Assembly: GCA_000717735.1 (NCBI GenBank)
Contig: JOBE01000013.1
Coordinates: 62,001-126,000, forward strand
Direction of reading: 5' to 3'
Length of the DNA: 64,000 nt
Source of the DNA: Streptomyces griseoluteus
Lineage (GTDB): Bacteria > Actinomycetota > Actinomycetes > Streptomycetales > Streptomycetaceae
The notes under the pieces: model-generated
Told to the model about the DNA's origin: nothing
Database searches by the model: none
Seen by the model: the letters and a program-made list of their open reading frames with translations, nothing else
Shown here: positions 54,725 through 64,000 of the stretch, one piece after another
Numbering within the stretch: the stretch's first letter is position 1
How the letters are laid out: each line of letters starts with the position of its first letter
Translations under genes and position numbers: made by a program

Positions 54725-57700
54725 CTAGTCGTCGTCGCCTTCGAGGTCGCCCTCGGTCTCCAGGAACACCTGCCGCAGCGCGGCCAGGGTCTCCGCGTCC
54801 GGCTTCTCCCACATGCCGCGCGACTCGGCTTCGAGGAGCCGCTCCGCGATGCCGTGCAGGGCCCACGGGTTGGCCTCCTTCAGGAAGGCCTGGTTCGTCG
54901 GGTCGAGGACGTACTCCTGCGTCAGCTTGTCGTACATCCAGTCGGCGACCACGCCCGTCGTGGCGTCGTAGCCGAAGAGGTAGTCGACGGTCGCCGCCAG
55001 CTCGAACGCGCCCTTGTAGCCGTGGCGGCGCATCGCCTCGATCCAGCGCGGGTTGACCACGCGGGCGCGGAAGACCCGGGAGGTCTCCTCGACGAGCGTG
55101 CGGGTCCGGACGGTCTCCGGGCGGGTCGAGTCGCCGATGTACGCCTCCGGGGCCGTGCCCTTGAGCGCGCGGACGGTCGCCACCATGCCGCCGTGGTACT
55201 GGAAGTAGTCGTCCGAGTCGGCGATGTCGTGCTCACGGGTGTCCGTGTTCTTCGCCGCGACCGCGATCCGCTTGTACGCCGTCTCCATCTCGGCGCGCGC
55301 CGGGCGGCCTTCCAGGCCCCGGCCGTAGGCGTAGCCGCCCCAGACCGTGTAGACCTCCGCGAGGTCGGCGTCCGTGCGCCAGTCGCGGGAGTCGATCAGC
55401 TGGAGGATGCCCGCGCCGTACGTGCCGGGCCGGGAGCCGAAGATGCGGGTGGTGGCGCGCCGTTCGTCGCCGTGCTCGGCGAGGTCGGCCTGCGCGTGCG
55501 CCCGCACGTAGTTGTCCTCGGCCGGCTCGTCCAGGCCCGCCACCAGCCGTACGGCGTCGTCCAGGAGGCCGATGACGTGCGGGAACGCGTCGCGGAAGAA
55601 GCCCGAGATGCGCAGCGTGACGTCGACGCGCGGGCGGCCGAGCTCGGCGAGCGGGATCGGCTCCAGGCCGTTGACCCGGCGCGAGGCCTCGTCCCACAGC
55701 GGGCGGACGCCGAGCAGGGCGAGCGCCTCGGCGACGTCGTCGCCCGCGGTGCGCATCGCGCTCGTACCCCAGAGGGAGAGCCCGACGGAGGTCGGCCACG
55801 CGCCGTTGTCGGTGCGGTAGCGCTCCAGGAGCGAGTCGGCGAGCGCCTGCCCGGTCTCCCAGGCGAGCCGGGACGGCACGGCCTTCGGGTCGACGGAGTA
55901 GAAGTTCCGGCCGGTCGGCAGGACGTTGACGAGACCGCGCAGCGGGGAGCCGGACGGGCCGGCCGGGACGAAGCCGCCGTTCAGGGCGTGCACGGCGTGC
56001 GTCAGCTCGTCGGTGGTGCCGGCCAGGCGCGGCACGACCTGCTCGCAGGCGAAGCGGAGGACGGCCTTCACCGACTCCAGCTGCATCCCGTACGCGGTGC
56101 CGCCCATCGGCGGGGCGCCGAGCCCGATGACGGCGGCGTGGGTGATCGCGTCCACGGACCAGTCGGCGGCCTCCATGGCCTCGACCACCCGGCGGGCGCG
56201 CGCCTCGATGTCGTCGGTCCTGGACCGTTCCGAGGCCGACTCGTCCAGGCCGAGCGCCTCGCGCAGACCCGGCAGCGCCTGCGTGCCGCCCCAGATCTGG
56301 CGGGCGCGCAGGATGGAGAGCACCAGGTTGACGCGGGCCTCGCCCTCCGGGGCGCCGCCCAGGACGTGCAGGCCGTCGCGGATCTGGGCGTCCTTGACCT
56401 CGCACAGCCAGCCGTCGACGTGCAGCAGGAAGTCGTCGAAGCCGTCGTCCTCCGGGCGCTCCTGGAGGCCCAGGTCGTGGTCGAGCTTGGCGGCCTGGAT
56501 CAGGGTCCAGATCTGGGCGCGGATCGCGGGCAGCTTCGCCGGGTCCATGGAGGAGATCTGCGCGTACTCGTCGAGCAGCTGCTCCAGGCGGGCGATGTCG
56601 CCGTACGAGTCGGCGCGGGCCATCGGCGGCACCAGGTGGTCGACGAGGGTCGCGTGGACGCGCCGCTTGGCCTGCGTGCCCTCGCCCGGGTCGTTGACGA
56701 GGAAGGGGTAGATCAGCGGGATGTCGCCGAGCGCCGCGTCCGGGCCGCAGGCGGCGGACAGGCCGGCGTTCTTGCCGGGCAGCCACTCCAGGTTGCCGTG
56801 CTTGCCCAGGTGGACCATGGCGTCGGCGCCGAAGCCGCCGTCCTCGGCGCGGGCGGCGATCCAGCGGTAGGCCGCGAGGTAGTGGTGCGACGGCGGCAGA
56901 TCGGGGTCGTGGTAGATCGCGATCGGGTTCTCGCCGAAGCCGCGCGGCGGCTGGATGAGGATCAGGAGGTTCCCGCGCCGCAGCGCGGCGAGGACGATGT
57001 CGCCCTCCGGGTTGCGGGAGCGGTCGAGGAACATCTCGCCGGGCGCCGGGCCCCAGTGCTCCTCGACGTGGGTGCGGAGCTCCTCGGGCAGGGTCGCGTA
57101 CCAGCGCTTGTAGTCGGCGGCCGGGATGCGGACCGGGTTGCGGGCGAGCTGCTCCTCCGTCAGCCAGTCCTGGTCGTGGCCGCCGGCCTCGATGAGGGCG
57201 TAGATCAGCTCGTCGCCGTCGCCGGAGACAAGGCCGGGCAGCTCCTCGGCGGGCCCGAAGTCGTAGCCCTCCGCGATCAGGCGGCGCAGGAGGGAGACGG
57301 CGGACGCGGGGGTGTCGAGGCCGACGGCGTTGCCGATGCGGGAGTGCTTCGTCGGGTACGCGGAGAGGACGAGCGCCAGCTTCTTGTCGGCGTTCGGGAT
57401 GTGCCGGAGGCGGGCGTGCCGGACGGCGATCCCGGCGACGCGGGCGGCGCGCTCGGCGTCGGCCACGTACGCGGGCAGGCCGTCCTCGTCGATCTCCTTG
57501 AAGGAGAACGGGACGGTGATGAGCCGGCCGTCGAACTCCGGGACCGCGACCTGGCTGGCGGCGTCCAGCGGGGAGAGGCCCTCGTCGTTCTCCTCCCAGG
57601 CGGCGCGCGAGCCGGTCAGGCACAGGGCCTGCAGGATCGGCACGTCGAGCGCGGCGAGCGCGCCCGCGTCCCAGGCCTCCTCGTCGCCGCCCGCCTGCGC

Positions 57701-58384
57701 CTCGGCGGGCTTGGTGCCGCCGGCGGCGAGGACGGTGGTGATGATCGCGTCCGCGCCGCGAAGGGTGTCGAGCAGCTCCGGCTCGGGGGCGCGCAGGGAC
57801 GCCACGTACAGCGGGAGGGCCTGCGCGCCGGCGTCCTCGATCGCCTCGCAGAGGGCGCCGACGAAGGCGGTGTTCCCGCTCATGTGGTGGGCGCGGTAGT
57901 AGAGCACGGCGATGGTCGGGCCGCTGTCGTTCTTCGCGACCCGGTCGAGCGGGCCCCAGGTGGGGGCGGCGGCCGGGGCCTCGAAACCGTGACCCGTGAG
58001 CAGGACGGTGTCGGAGAGGAAGCGGGCCAGCTGCTCCAGGTTCCCGGGGCCGCCGTGCGCCAAGTAGGCGTGCGCCTCGGTGGCGACGCCGATGGGGACG
58101 GTGGACGTCTCCATCAGCTGGGCGTCGGGAGCCTGTTCGCCGCTGAGGACGACGACCGGCTTTCCGGCGGCGCGGACCGCGTCGAGGCCGTCCTCCCAGG
58201 AGCGGAGCCCGCCGAGGAGGCGTACGACGACGAGGTCGGCGCCGTCGAGGAGGCCGGGCAGTTCGGCGAGGGGAAGGCGGGCGGGGTTGGCGAAGCGGTA
58301 CTCCACCGGGCCGCCGGCGGAGGCGGCGTTCGCCGCGCGGGCGCTGAGCAGGTCGGTGTCGGAGTGCGACAGCAGCAGAAGCAT
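54725..58384 (-). CDS. cobN: Cobaltochelatase subunit CobN
   Basis: 1219 residues, the large ATP-dependent subunit that inserts cobalt into hydrogenobyrinic a,c-diamide in aerobic B12 synthesis. Family marks along the chain are LLLLSHSDTDLLSARAAN at the start, VLYYRAHHMSGNTAFV, HLGKHGNLEWLPGKNAGLS, LVNDPGEGTQAKRR and GGYAYGRGLEG, with a typical length. ATG 58384. The leader carries a cobalamin riboswitch (58481-58610), so expression falls when B12 is plentiful. Divergent from cobG-cobH-cobIJ. The long frames on the opposite strand are shadows. Confidence 0.98.
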   Translation of the reverse strand: MLLLLSHSDTDLLSARAANAASAGGPVEYRFANPARLPLAELPGLLDGADLVVVRLLGGLRSWEDGLDAVRAAGKPVVVLSGEQAPDAQLMETSTVPIGVATEAHAYLAHGGPGNLEQLARFLSDTVLLTGHGFEAPAAAPTWGPLDRVAKNDSGPTIAVLYYRAHHMSGNTAFVGALCEAIEDAGAQALPLYVASLRAPEPELLDTLRGADAIITTVLAAGGTKPAEAQAGGDEEAWDAGALAALDVPILQALCLTGSRAAWEENDEGLSPLDAASQVAVPEFDGRLITVPFSFKEIDEDGLPAYVADAERAARVAGIAVRHARLRHIPNADKKLALVLSAYPTKHSRIGNAVGLDTPASAVSLLRRLIAEGYDFGPAEELPGLVSGDGDELIYALIEAGGHDQDWLTEEQLARNPVRIPAADYKRWYATLPEELRTHVEEHWGPAPGEMFLDRSRNPEGDIVLAALRRGNLLILIQPPRGFGENPIAIYHDPDLPPSHHYLAAYRWIAARAEDGGFGADAMVHLGKHGNLEWLPGKNAGLSAACGPDAALGDIPLIYPFLVNDPGEGTQAKRRVHATLVDHLVPPMARADSYGDIARLEQLLDEYAQISSMDPAKLPAIRAQIWTLIQAAKLDHDLGLQERPEDDGFDDFLLHVDGWLCEVKDAQIRDGLHVLGGAPEGEARVNLVLSILRARQIWGGTQALPGLREALGLDESASERSRTDDIEARARRVVEAMEAADWSVDAITHAAVIGLGAPPMGGTAYGMQLESVKAVLRFACEQVVPRLAGTTDELTHAVHALNGGFVPAGPSGSPLRGLVNVLPTGRNFYSVDPKAVPSRLAWETGQALADSLLERYRTDNGAWPTSVGLSLWGTSAMRTAGDDVAEALALLGVRPLWDEASRRVNGLEPIPLAELGRPRVDVTLRISGFFRDAFPHVIGLLDDAVRLVAGLDEPAEDNYVRAHAQADLAEHGDERRATTRIFGSRPGTYGAGILQLIDSRDWRTDADLAEVYTVWGGYAYGRGLEGRPARAEMETAYKRIAVAAKNTDTREHDIADSDDYFQYHGGMVATVRALKGTAPEAYIGDSTRPETVRTRTLVEETSRVFRARVVNPRWIEAMRRHGYKGAFELAATVDYLFGYDATTGVVADWMYDKLTQEYVLDPTNQAFLKEANPWALHGIAERLLEAESRGMWEKPDAETLAALRQVFLETEGDLEGDDD

Positions 58385-58442
58385 GGCGAGCGCAGGCCTT
58401 CCTCGGGGTTGTCCGCGCCCCGGGTGGTCGTGTGGGTTGGGG

Positions 58443-58482
58443 CCTCCCCTTGCTCGAGCGAAGCCGAGAGCTTGGGGAAGGG
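58443..58482. repeat. Dispersed GGGG-hairpin element, copy 3
   Basis: cctccccttgctc at the left and gagcttggggaagg at the right form an imperfect stem in the cobN leader, just downstream of the riboswitch in the direction of transcription. Such elements are common in Streptomyces. Confidence 0.65.
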
Positions 58483-58610
58483 AGTTCCTGACTCACCCGT
58501 TCCAGGTCGTACCGAAGTACAGCCGGCCGGGCTCACAGTGGCGGGACCGCGCCGGATTCTCACCGGGCTTCCTCCCCGGGGTCCTGGGACCCCATGCCGT
58601 CTGCATAGTA
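58481..58610 (-). ncRNA. Cobalamin riboswitch upstream of cobN
   Basis: Read on the minus strand: a GGGGAGGAAGCCCGGTGAGAA block (58560-58580), then tccggcgcggtcccgccact and gtga, the conserved core of B12 riboswitches, and further down gagtcaggaact, which fits the B12 box. Expected to reduce cobN expression in the presence of adenosylcobalamin. Confidence 0.9.
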
Positions 58611-58701
58611 GATCGTGCCGTCGGCGGGCCGGGGCGGGCCGGGGGAGTCGGCCGGATCACACCCGGTGGCCGGGCGGTTCCCCGTGGGTATGCTCGCCGC
58701 C

Positions 58702-59958
58702 ATGCCGCCCACCCCGCACACGACGCCCGAACCGGGCGAAGCTCGCATAAGGGACCGAGGCGACGCCTGCCCGGGGGCGCTGCGCCTGCACCCCGCCGAG
58801 GACGGCCGCCTGGCCCGACTGCGCCTGCCCGCAGGCAGACTGACGTCCCGTCAGGTCGAGGCTCTGGCGACGGCTGCGGAGACCCTGGGCGACGGGCGCA
58901 TCAGCATCACCTCGCGCGGCAACGCGGAGCTGCGCGGCCTCGCGGACGACTGCGGAGCCTCGCTCGCCGCGCTCCTCGACGAGGCGGACCTGCTGCCCTC
59001 CCCCACCCACGAACGCGTCCGCAACATCGTCGCCTCGCCCGCCTCGGGACTCGACGGACTCGGCCACGCGGACGTGCAGTTGTGGGCGCGCGCCCTTGAC
59101 GCCGCACTGTGCGCCGAGCCCCGGGCGGCGGCCCTTTCCGGCCGTTTCCTCTTCGTCCTGGACGACGGGCGCGGGGACGTGGCCGGGCTCGGCGGAGATG
59201 TGAAGTTGATCGCAGACGCGGACGGCACCGCCGTGCTGTGGCCCGGCGGCCGGCAGGTCTTCCGGCTCGCCGCCGCCGACGCCGTCCGTGCCGCCCTCGC
59301 CGCCGCCCTCGCGTTCCTGGACGCCGCCGACGCGGCCGGGACCGGAGCCTGGCGGCCCCGGGAACTGCCCGTCACCCATGTCCCCGACTGGGCCGGAGCC
59401 CTGGCGGCGGCCGGGATCGCGGCCGAGGCCCTCCCCGTACCGCCGACACCGTTCTCCGCACCGCCCGGACCCGGGGCCCTCGGGGACGGCCACCTGTACG
59501 TCCTCGCGCCGCTCGGCCGGCTGACCGCCGCCCAGCTGCGGGCCCTGCTGCCCGCCGACGAGGTCCGGTTCACGCCGTGGCGCGGGGCGGTCGTCGTGGG
59601 AGCCGGACCGGGAGCCGCCGCCGGCAGGCTCGGCGGCCTGGCGGCGCACGGCCTGATCACCCGCCCCGACGCCCCGCTGGCCGGAGTCACCGCCTGCACC
59701 GGGCGGCCCGGCTGCGCCAAGTCCCTCGCCGACGTACGGGCCGACGCCCTCGTCGCGCTCCCGGGGCCGCTGCCCGTGCACTTCTCCGGGTGCGAGCGGC
59801 GCTGCGGACACCCGCACGGCGCCTGGGTCGACGTCCTCGCCACCGGAACGGAAAACGACAGCGCCGACAGCTACTCGGTGGACGACGTCCCCACCCCCCG
59901 TACCTCCCTGTCAGAAGCCGTCGCGGCGGCCCGCGGCCCGGCGACACCCACGAGATGA
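58702..59958 (+). CDS. cobG: Precorrin-3B synthase CobG
   Basis: 418 residues, a nitrite/sulfite-reductase-like monooxygenase that makes precorrin-3B. N-terminal ferredoxin-like half-domain ([33 protein letters not shown]); the 4Fe-4S ligands are in [15 protein letters not shown] and [19 protein letters not shown] 58702 is chosen; ATG 58690 is possible. The stop overlaps the cobH start (ATGA). Confidence 0.95.
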   Translation: MPPTPHTTPEPGEARIRDRGDACPGALRLHPAEDGRLARLRLPAGRLTSRQVEALATAAETLGDGRISITSRGNAELRGLADDCGASLAALLDEADLLPSPTHERVRNIVASPASGLDGLGHADVQLWARALDAALCAEPRAAALSGRFLFVLDDGRGDVAGLGGDVKLIADADGTAVLWPGGRQVFRLAAADAVRAALAAALAFLDAADAAGTGAWRPRELPVTHVPDWAGALAAAGIAAEALPVPPTPFSAPPGPGALGDGHLYVLAPLGRLTAAQLRALLPADEVRFTPWRGAVVVGAGPGAAAGRLGGLAAHGLITRPDAPLAGVTACTGRPGCAKSLADVRADALVALPGPLPVHFSGCERRCGHPHGAWVDVLATGTENDSADSYSVDDVPTPRTSLSEAVAAARGPATPTR

Positions 59959-60608
59959 GCGAGAGCGACACGATGTTCGACTACGAGAAGGACGGCGCCG
60001 AGATCTACCGCCGGTCCTTCGCCACGATCCGCGCCGAGGCCGACCTGACGGGCCTGCCCGCCGACGTCGCCCAGGTGGCGGTCCGGATGATCCACGCCTG
60101 TGGCATGACCGACCTCGTGCAGGACATCGCCTACTCCCCCGGCGTCGTCGCGAACGCCCGCGCCGCCCTCCGCGCCGGCGCCCCGATCCTCTGCGACGCC
60201 CAGATGGTCGCCAGCGGCGTCACCCGCAAGCGGCTCCCCGCCGACAACGAGGTGCTCTGCGCGCTCTCCGACCCGTCCGTGCCCGGCCTCGCCGCCGAAC
60301 TCGGCACCACCCGCTCCGCCGCCGCCCTCGAACTGTGGCGGGACCGCCTCGAAGGCTCCGTCGTCGCCATCGGCAACGCGCCCACCGCTCTCTTCCACCT
60401 CCTGGAGATGGTCGCCAAGGGCGCCGGGAAGCCCGCTGCCGTCCTCGGCATACCGGTCGGCTTCATCGGCGCCGCCGAGTCCAAGGACGCCCTCGCAGCC
60501 CAGGAACTGGGCCTCGAATACCTCGTCGTACGGGGCCGGCGCGGCGGCAGCGCGATGACCGCGGCCGCCATCAACGCGATAGCGCACGAAGCGGAGATCC
60601 AGGCATGA
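59955..60608 (+). CDS. cobH: Precorrin-8X methylmutase CobH
   Basis: 217 residues. It moves a methyl group from C11 to C12 to form hydrogenobyrinate. Catalytic His in [11 protein letters not shown]; other family marks are [33 protein letters not shown] and [13 protein letters not shown]. Translationally coupled to both neighbours by ATGA overlaps. Confidence 0.97.
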   Translation: MSESDTMFDYEKDGAEIYRRSFATIRAEADLTGLPADVAQVAVRMIHACGMTDLVQDIAYSPGVVANARAALRAGAPILCDAQMVASGVTRKRLPADNEVLCALSDPSVPGLAAELGTTRSAAALELWRDRLEGSVVAIGNAPTALFHLLEMVAKGAGKPAAVLGIPVGFIGAAESKDALAAQELGLEYLVVRGRRGGSAMTAAAINAIAHEAEIQA

Positions 60609-62110
60609 GCACCGGCACGAGCACCGAGACCGGAAAGCTGTACGGGGTCGGCCTCGGCCCCGGCGACCCGAACCTGATGACGGTGGCCGCCGTGAAGGCC
60701 ATCGCCGCCGCCGACGTCATCGCGTACCACTCGGCCCGCCACGGCCGCTCCATCGCCCGCTCCATCGCCGCCGAACACCTCCGCGAGGACCACATCGAGG
60801 AGCGGCTGATGTACCCGCTCACGGTGGAGACCACGGACCACCCCGGCGGCTACCGGGGCGCCCTCGACGACTTCTACGAGGAGGCCGCGGCCCGCCTCGC
60901 CGCCCACCTCGACGCGGGCCGCACGGTCGCCGTCCTCGCCGAGGGCGACCCGCTGTTCTACGGCTCGTACCAGCACATGCACAAGCGGCTCGCCGGCCGC
61001 TACGACACGACCGTCATCCCCGGCGTCACCTCGGTCTCCGCCGCCGCGGCCCGGCTCGGCGAGCCGCTGTGCGAGGCGGAGGAGGTCCTCACGATCATCC
61101 CCGGCACCCTGCCGGAGGACGAGCTGACGGCCCGCCTCGCCGGCACCGACTCGGCGGTCGTGATGAAGCTCGGCCGCACCTTCCCCACCGTGCGGCGGGC
61201 CCTGGAGCGGGCCGGCCGGCTCGACGACGCCCGTTACGTGGAGCGGGCGTTCATGGCGGGCGAGCGGACGGAGAAGCTGACGGACGTCGACCCGGAGTCC
61301 GTCCCGTACTTCTCGGTCGCCGTCCTCCCCTCCCGTATCGACCAGGAACTCCCCGTACGGGACCGGGGCGAGGTCGTCGTCGTCGGCACCGGCCCGGCCG
61401 GCGCGCCCTGGCTCACCCCCGAGTCGCGCGGCGCGCTCGTCAACGCCGACGTCCTCGTCGGCTACACCACCTACCTGGACCGGGTTCCGGTGCTGCGCCC
61501 CGGGCAGATCCGGCACGGCTCCGACAACAAGGTCGAGTCCGAGCGCGCCGAGTTCGCCCTCGACCTGGCGCGGCGCGGCCACAAGGTCGCGGTCGTCTCC
61601 GGCGGCGACCCGGGCGTCTTCGCCATGGCGACCGCCGTCCTGGAGGTCGCCTGCGAACCGGCGTACGCGGACGTTCCCGTACGGGTCCTCCCCGGGGTGA
61701 CCGCCGCCAACGCGGCCGCCGCCGCCGCGGGTGCCCCCCTCGGCCACGACTACGCGACGATCTCGCTCTCCGACCGGCTCAAGCCCTGGGACGTCATCGC
61801 GACGCGCCTGCGGGCGGCGGCGGAGGCCGACCTGGTCCTGGCCCTGTACAACCCCGGCTCCAAGTCCCGCACCCACCAGGTGTCCGCGGCCCGCGACCTG
61901 CTCCTCGAACTCCGCTCGCCGGAGACCCCGGTGGTCGTGGCGCGGGACGTCGGCGGCCCGGAGCAGTCGGTCCGGATCCTGACCCTCAAGACCCTGGACC
62001 CGTCCGAGGTCGACATGCGGACCCTGCTCCTGATCGGCTCCTCCCAGACCCGCGCGGTCGAGCGCGCCGACGGCCGGACGATCACCTGGACACCGCGGAG
62101 GTACGGCTGA
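60605..62110 (+). CDS. cobIJ: Fused precorrin-2 C20-methyltransferase / precorrin-3B C17-methyltransferase (CobI-CobJ)
   Basis: 501 residues, two tetrapyrrole methylases in one chain. CobI half (about 1-250): [58 protein letters not shown]. CobJ half (about 258-501): [72 protein letters not shown]. Both use SAM. This fusion is usual in Streptomyces. The start overlaps the cobH stop; it is the third and last gene of this operon in the window. Confidence 0.97.
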   Translation: MSTGTSTETGKLYGVGLGPGDPNLMTVAAVKAIAAADVIAYHSARHGRSIARSIAAEHLREDHIEERLMYPLTVETTDHPGGYRGALDDFYEEAAARLAAHLDAGRTVAVLAEGDPLFYGSYQHMHKRLAGRYDTTVIPGVTSVSAAAARLGEPLCEAEEVLTIIPGTLPEDELTARLAGTDSAVVMKLGRTFPTVRRALERAGRLDDARYVERAFMAGERTEKLTDVDPESVPYFSVAVLPSRIDQELPVRDRGEVVVVGTGPAGAPWLTPESRGALVNADVLVGYTTYLDRVPVLRPGQIRHGSDNKVESERAEFALDLARRGHKVAVVSGGDPGVFAMATAVLEVACEPAYADVPVRVLPGVTAANAAAAAAGAPLGHDYATISLSDRLKPWDVIATRLRAAAEADLVLALYNPGSKSRTHQVSAARDLLLELRSPETPVVVARDVGGPEQSVRILTLKTLDPSEVDMRTLLLIGSSQTRAVERADGRTITWTPRRYG

Positions 62111-62149
62111 GGCATCCGATACGGGTGAGGCGGCCGGGGCCGTCGGGGG

Positions 62150-63706
62150 TCAGCCGCTCCGGGTGAAGGTGCCCAGGCCCTCCTGGTCCAGGTACTCGAC
62201 GCGGACGGTCTTCCCGTCCGGGGAGAACGTGACGCCCGTGAGGCCGACGGCGTTCTCGCCGCGGGTCGGGAAGCTGAACGTGTTCCCGGCGTAGTGCGTG
62301 AGCCGGTACGACTGGGGCTCCGGCCCCAGTCGCAGGACCAGGCCGCCGCCGTCCTCCTCGGCCACCGTCAGCCTGCCGTAGTAGTCGCTGGTGTACGTGC
62401 CGGTGTAGGCGCTGTCGGCCTTCGCGGGATCGGCGTCGGCGGGCTTCTTCGCGTAGTCGGTCGGGGACCGGTCGGCGTCCGCCTGCTGCTGGTAGATCCC
62501 GTCGAGGAGCGGCACCCAGTCCCGGCTGGGCTCGCCGTCCTGCGCGGTCTCGAAGAAGTCGAGGGAGACGGCGTCCGCGACGCCCACCGGGGCCCCGTTG
62601 GTGAGGACGACGATCCCGAGCCGCTCGCCCGGCAGCATCGTGACGTTGGTGTGCGCGCCGAGCTCGAACGCGCCGGTGTGCGACAGGCGCAGCCGGCCCT
62701 CGTCGTCGTACGCCACGTTCCAGCCGAGGCCGTAGAAGCCGGTCCGGCCCGCCGGGGCGTGCGCCGGTGAGGCGACGGACTCGGGGTGGTGGGTCAGGTC
62801 GAGGGCGTCCGCCTCGATGATCCGCTTCCCGTCGAGCGAGCCGTTCGCGAGCTGGAGCCGCAGCCAGGTCGCCATGTCGCGGCCCGAGGAGCTGACGCCG
62901 CCCGCGGGGGACTGGGCGTCCGGGTCCCGTACGGACGCCTTCCACGTCCCGTCGGCCTCCTTCACGTGGCCGACGGCCCGGTCGGGGTTCGAGGCGAAGT
63001 CCTGGAAGCGGGAACTGGTGTCGTTCATGCCGGCGGGCCGGTAGAGCGTGTCCTCGGCGAGCTTCTCCCACGGCACGCCCTTCTCGGCGGCGACGGCCTC
63101 CGCCGCCGCCGTCAGACCGAAGTTGGTGTACGCGTAGCTCGCGCGGAACGGCGCCAGGGGCTCGTACCGCAGGTGCGACAGGATGTACTCCTGGTCGTAG
63201 CCGAGGTCCTCCAGCAGGTCGCCCGCGTGGTCGGGCAGACCACTGCGGTGCGAGAACAGGTCGGCGACCGTCACATGGGAGCTCACCCACGGGTCCTTCA
63301 GCCGGAACTCGGGCAGCTCGGGGGCGACGGGCTTCTGCCACCCCTCGACGCCGACGGCCCCGGCGACGACGGTGGAGGCGATCGGCTTCGACACCGAGGC
63401 GAGCTGGAAGACGGTGTCGCCGTCGACCCGGGCGGCCTTGCCCACCTCGCGCACCCCGTACCCCTTGAGGTGGACGACCCTGTCCTCGTACACGACGGCG
63501 ACGGACACCCCGGGCACCCCGGTGCGCTTCATCAGCGCCGCGACATCGGCGTCGATCCGCCCGACGGCCCGGTCGACGTCCGCCCGGTCGAGCACGGGCG
63601 GCGGCTGCGCCGGGGGCGGCTCGGGGGTCGGAGTGGGCCCTGTACCGGAGGCCATGCCCAGAACGGACACGAGCCCTGCTGTGACCAGCCATCGGACGGT
63701 CTCCAT
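62150..63706 (-). CDS. Secreted class C beta-lactamase-fold serine hydrolase
   Basis: 518 residues. Signal peptide (VRWLVTAGLVSVLGMASG) and a Pro-rich linker, then the serine-hydrolase domain with S-x-x-K in QLASVSKPIAST, Y-x-N in SYAYTNFGL and SHTGAFELG in place of KTG. The C-terminal about 110 residues (YTGTYTSDYYGRLTVAEEDGG) form a lipocalin-like domain seen in esterase-type family members. Probably an esterase or D-peptidase rather than a beta-lactamase. It interrupts the B12 gene group but is read leftwards. Confidence 0.93.
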   Translation of the reverse strand: METVRWLVTAGLVSVLGMASGTGPTPTPEPPPAQPPPVLDRADVDRAVGRIDADVAALMKRTGVPGVSVAVVYEDRVVHLKGYGVREVGKAARVDGDTVFQLASVSKPIASTVVAGAVGVEGWQKPVAPELPEFRLKDPWVSSHVTVADLFSHRSGLPDHAGDLLEDLGYDQEYILSHLRYEPLAPFRASYAYTNFGLTAAAEAVAAEKGVPWEKLAEDTLYRPAGMNDTSSRFQDFASNPDRAVGHVKEADGTWKASVRDPDAQSPAGGVSSSGRDMATWLRLQLANGSLDGKRIIEADALDLTHHPESVASPAHAPAGRTGFYGLGWNVAYDDEGRLRLSHTGAFELGAHTNVTMLPGERLGIVVLTNGAPVGVADAVSLDFFETAQDGEPSRDWVPLLDGIYQQQADADRSPTDYAKKPADADPAKADSAYTGTYTSDYYGRLTVAEEDGGGLVLRLGPEPQSYRLTHYAGNTFSFPTRGENAVGLTGVTFSPDGKTVRVEYLDQEGLGTFTRSG

Positions 63707-63784
63707 TCCTCCATTGAACGCCGGGCGGAATCACCTGTCGCGCGGAGGGAACGGTGCCGGCGGGACCCCGGCGGCGCCCGCGTG

Positions 63785-64000
63785 TCAGGACCTGCCGGGC
63801 CCCCGCAGCACCCAGGCGGCGGCCTCCTCGGGGGTCGTCGCCACCTGTACGCCCTCCGGGACCTGGGGGCGGCGGACCAGTACGACCGGGATGTCCGCCT
63901 CGCGCGCCGCGGTCAGTTTCGGGGCTGTCGCCGTGCCGCCGCTGTCCTTCGTGACGAGGACGTCGATCCGGTGGCGGGCGAGGAGGTCCCGCTCGCCGGC
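63785..64000 (-). CDS. cobK: Precorrin-6A reductase CobK, C-terminal part (runs off the right edge)
   Basis: Only the last 71 residues are in the window. They read IDVLVTKDSGGTATAPKLTAAREADIPVVLVRRP, the conserved C-terminus of CobK/CbiJ, which reduces precorrin-6A with NADPH. The start is beyond base 64000. The assignment fits the neighbouring cob genes. Confidence 0.9.
   Translation of the reverse strand, partial: AGERDLLARHRIDVLVTKDSGGTATAPKLTAAREADIPVVLVRRPQVPEGVQVATTPEEAAAWVLRGPGRS

Noticed and set aside
54305..58750. Plus-strand open frame of about 1480 codons opposite cobN
   Set aside because: Shadow of cobN; it even crosses the doxX gene and the riboswitch.

Overview
The window is a 64 kb piece of a high-GC actinobacterial chromosome, almost certainly Streptomyces. 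Signs of this are the strong third-position G/C bias, frequent GTG starts, overlapping ATGA stop/start junctions, the dnaK-grpE-dnaJ-hspR order with HspR-type (HAIR) operators, several ECF sigma factors and two-component systems, and secreted plant-polymer hydrolases. No genus assignment was run; this is inference from gene content.

Layout. 1-4.5 kb: a class I/II aminotransferase (5' end outside the window), a 697-aa unknown protein and a Uma2-type nuclease, then a second, headless copy of the 3' third of the aminotransferase. This looks like an insertion that split or displaced the resident allele. 4.5-15 kb: core stress block, with a YbjN protein, clpB with a HAIR operator, a PPOX/F420-type flavoenzyme, a four-gene accessory cluster (secreted DPGW-repeat peptide, degenerate mini-Rieske protein, divergent LuxR-type regulator, 157-aa unknown), then hspR-dnaJ-grpE-dnaK read leftwards from two HAIR operators. 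15-23.4 kb: sugar transferase, EtfD-like iron-sulfur membrane reductase, Yip1 protein, a two-component system, a Tat/peptidoglycan-binding pseudogene, a phosphoribosyltransferase and dcd.

23.4-30.6 kb: tRNA-Gly(CCC) followed about 7.1 kb later by a 24-bp exact copy of its 3' end. The interval behaves like a tRNA-integrated island without a visible integrase. It carries two CPA2 cation/proton antiporter modules, each with its TrkA-C regulatory subunit, in convergent orientation, plus small membrane proteins, a TetR regulator and an acetyltransferase.

30.7-37.5 kb: the most striking locus. One polypeptide joins an ECF sigma factor, a zinc-type anti-sigma motif, hydrophobic membrane segments and a C-terminal AbfB (arabinofuranose-binding) domain. 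It stands directly upstream of a GH10-CBM13-GH62 xylanase/arabinofuranosidase and a CBM13-GH74 xyloglucanase. The context suggests a single-protein arabinoxylan sensor that switches on its own hydrolases.

37.5-54.7 kb: a two-component system with paired palindromes, an ECF41-type sigma factor, an amidinotransferase with a 30-bp repeat tract, an AraC regulator between two VOC-family genes that share an identical 17-bp upstream box, cspA with its companion, a metallo-hydrolase/GlxA pair, a GntR/DUF1648 operon with tandem operators, a decayed S8 protease and a MarR/DoxX pair with a palindromic operator. 54.7-64 kb: cobalamin biosynthesis (cobN behind a B12 riboswitch; cobG-cobH-cobIJ divergent; cobK entering from the right edge) with a class C serine hydrolase in between.
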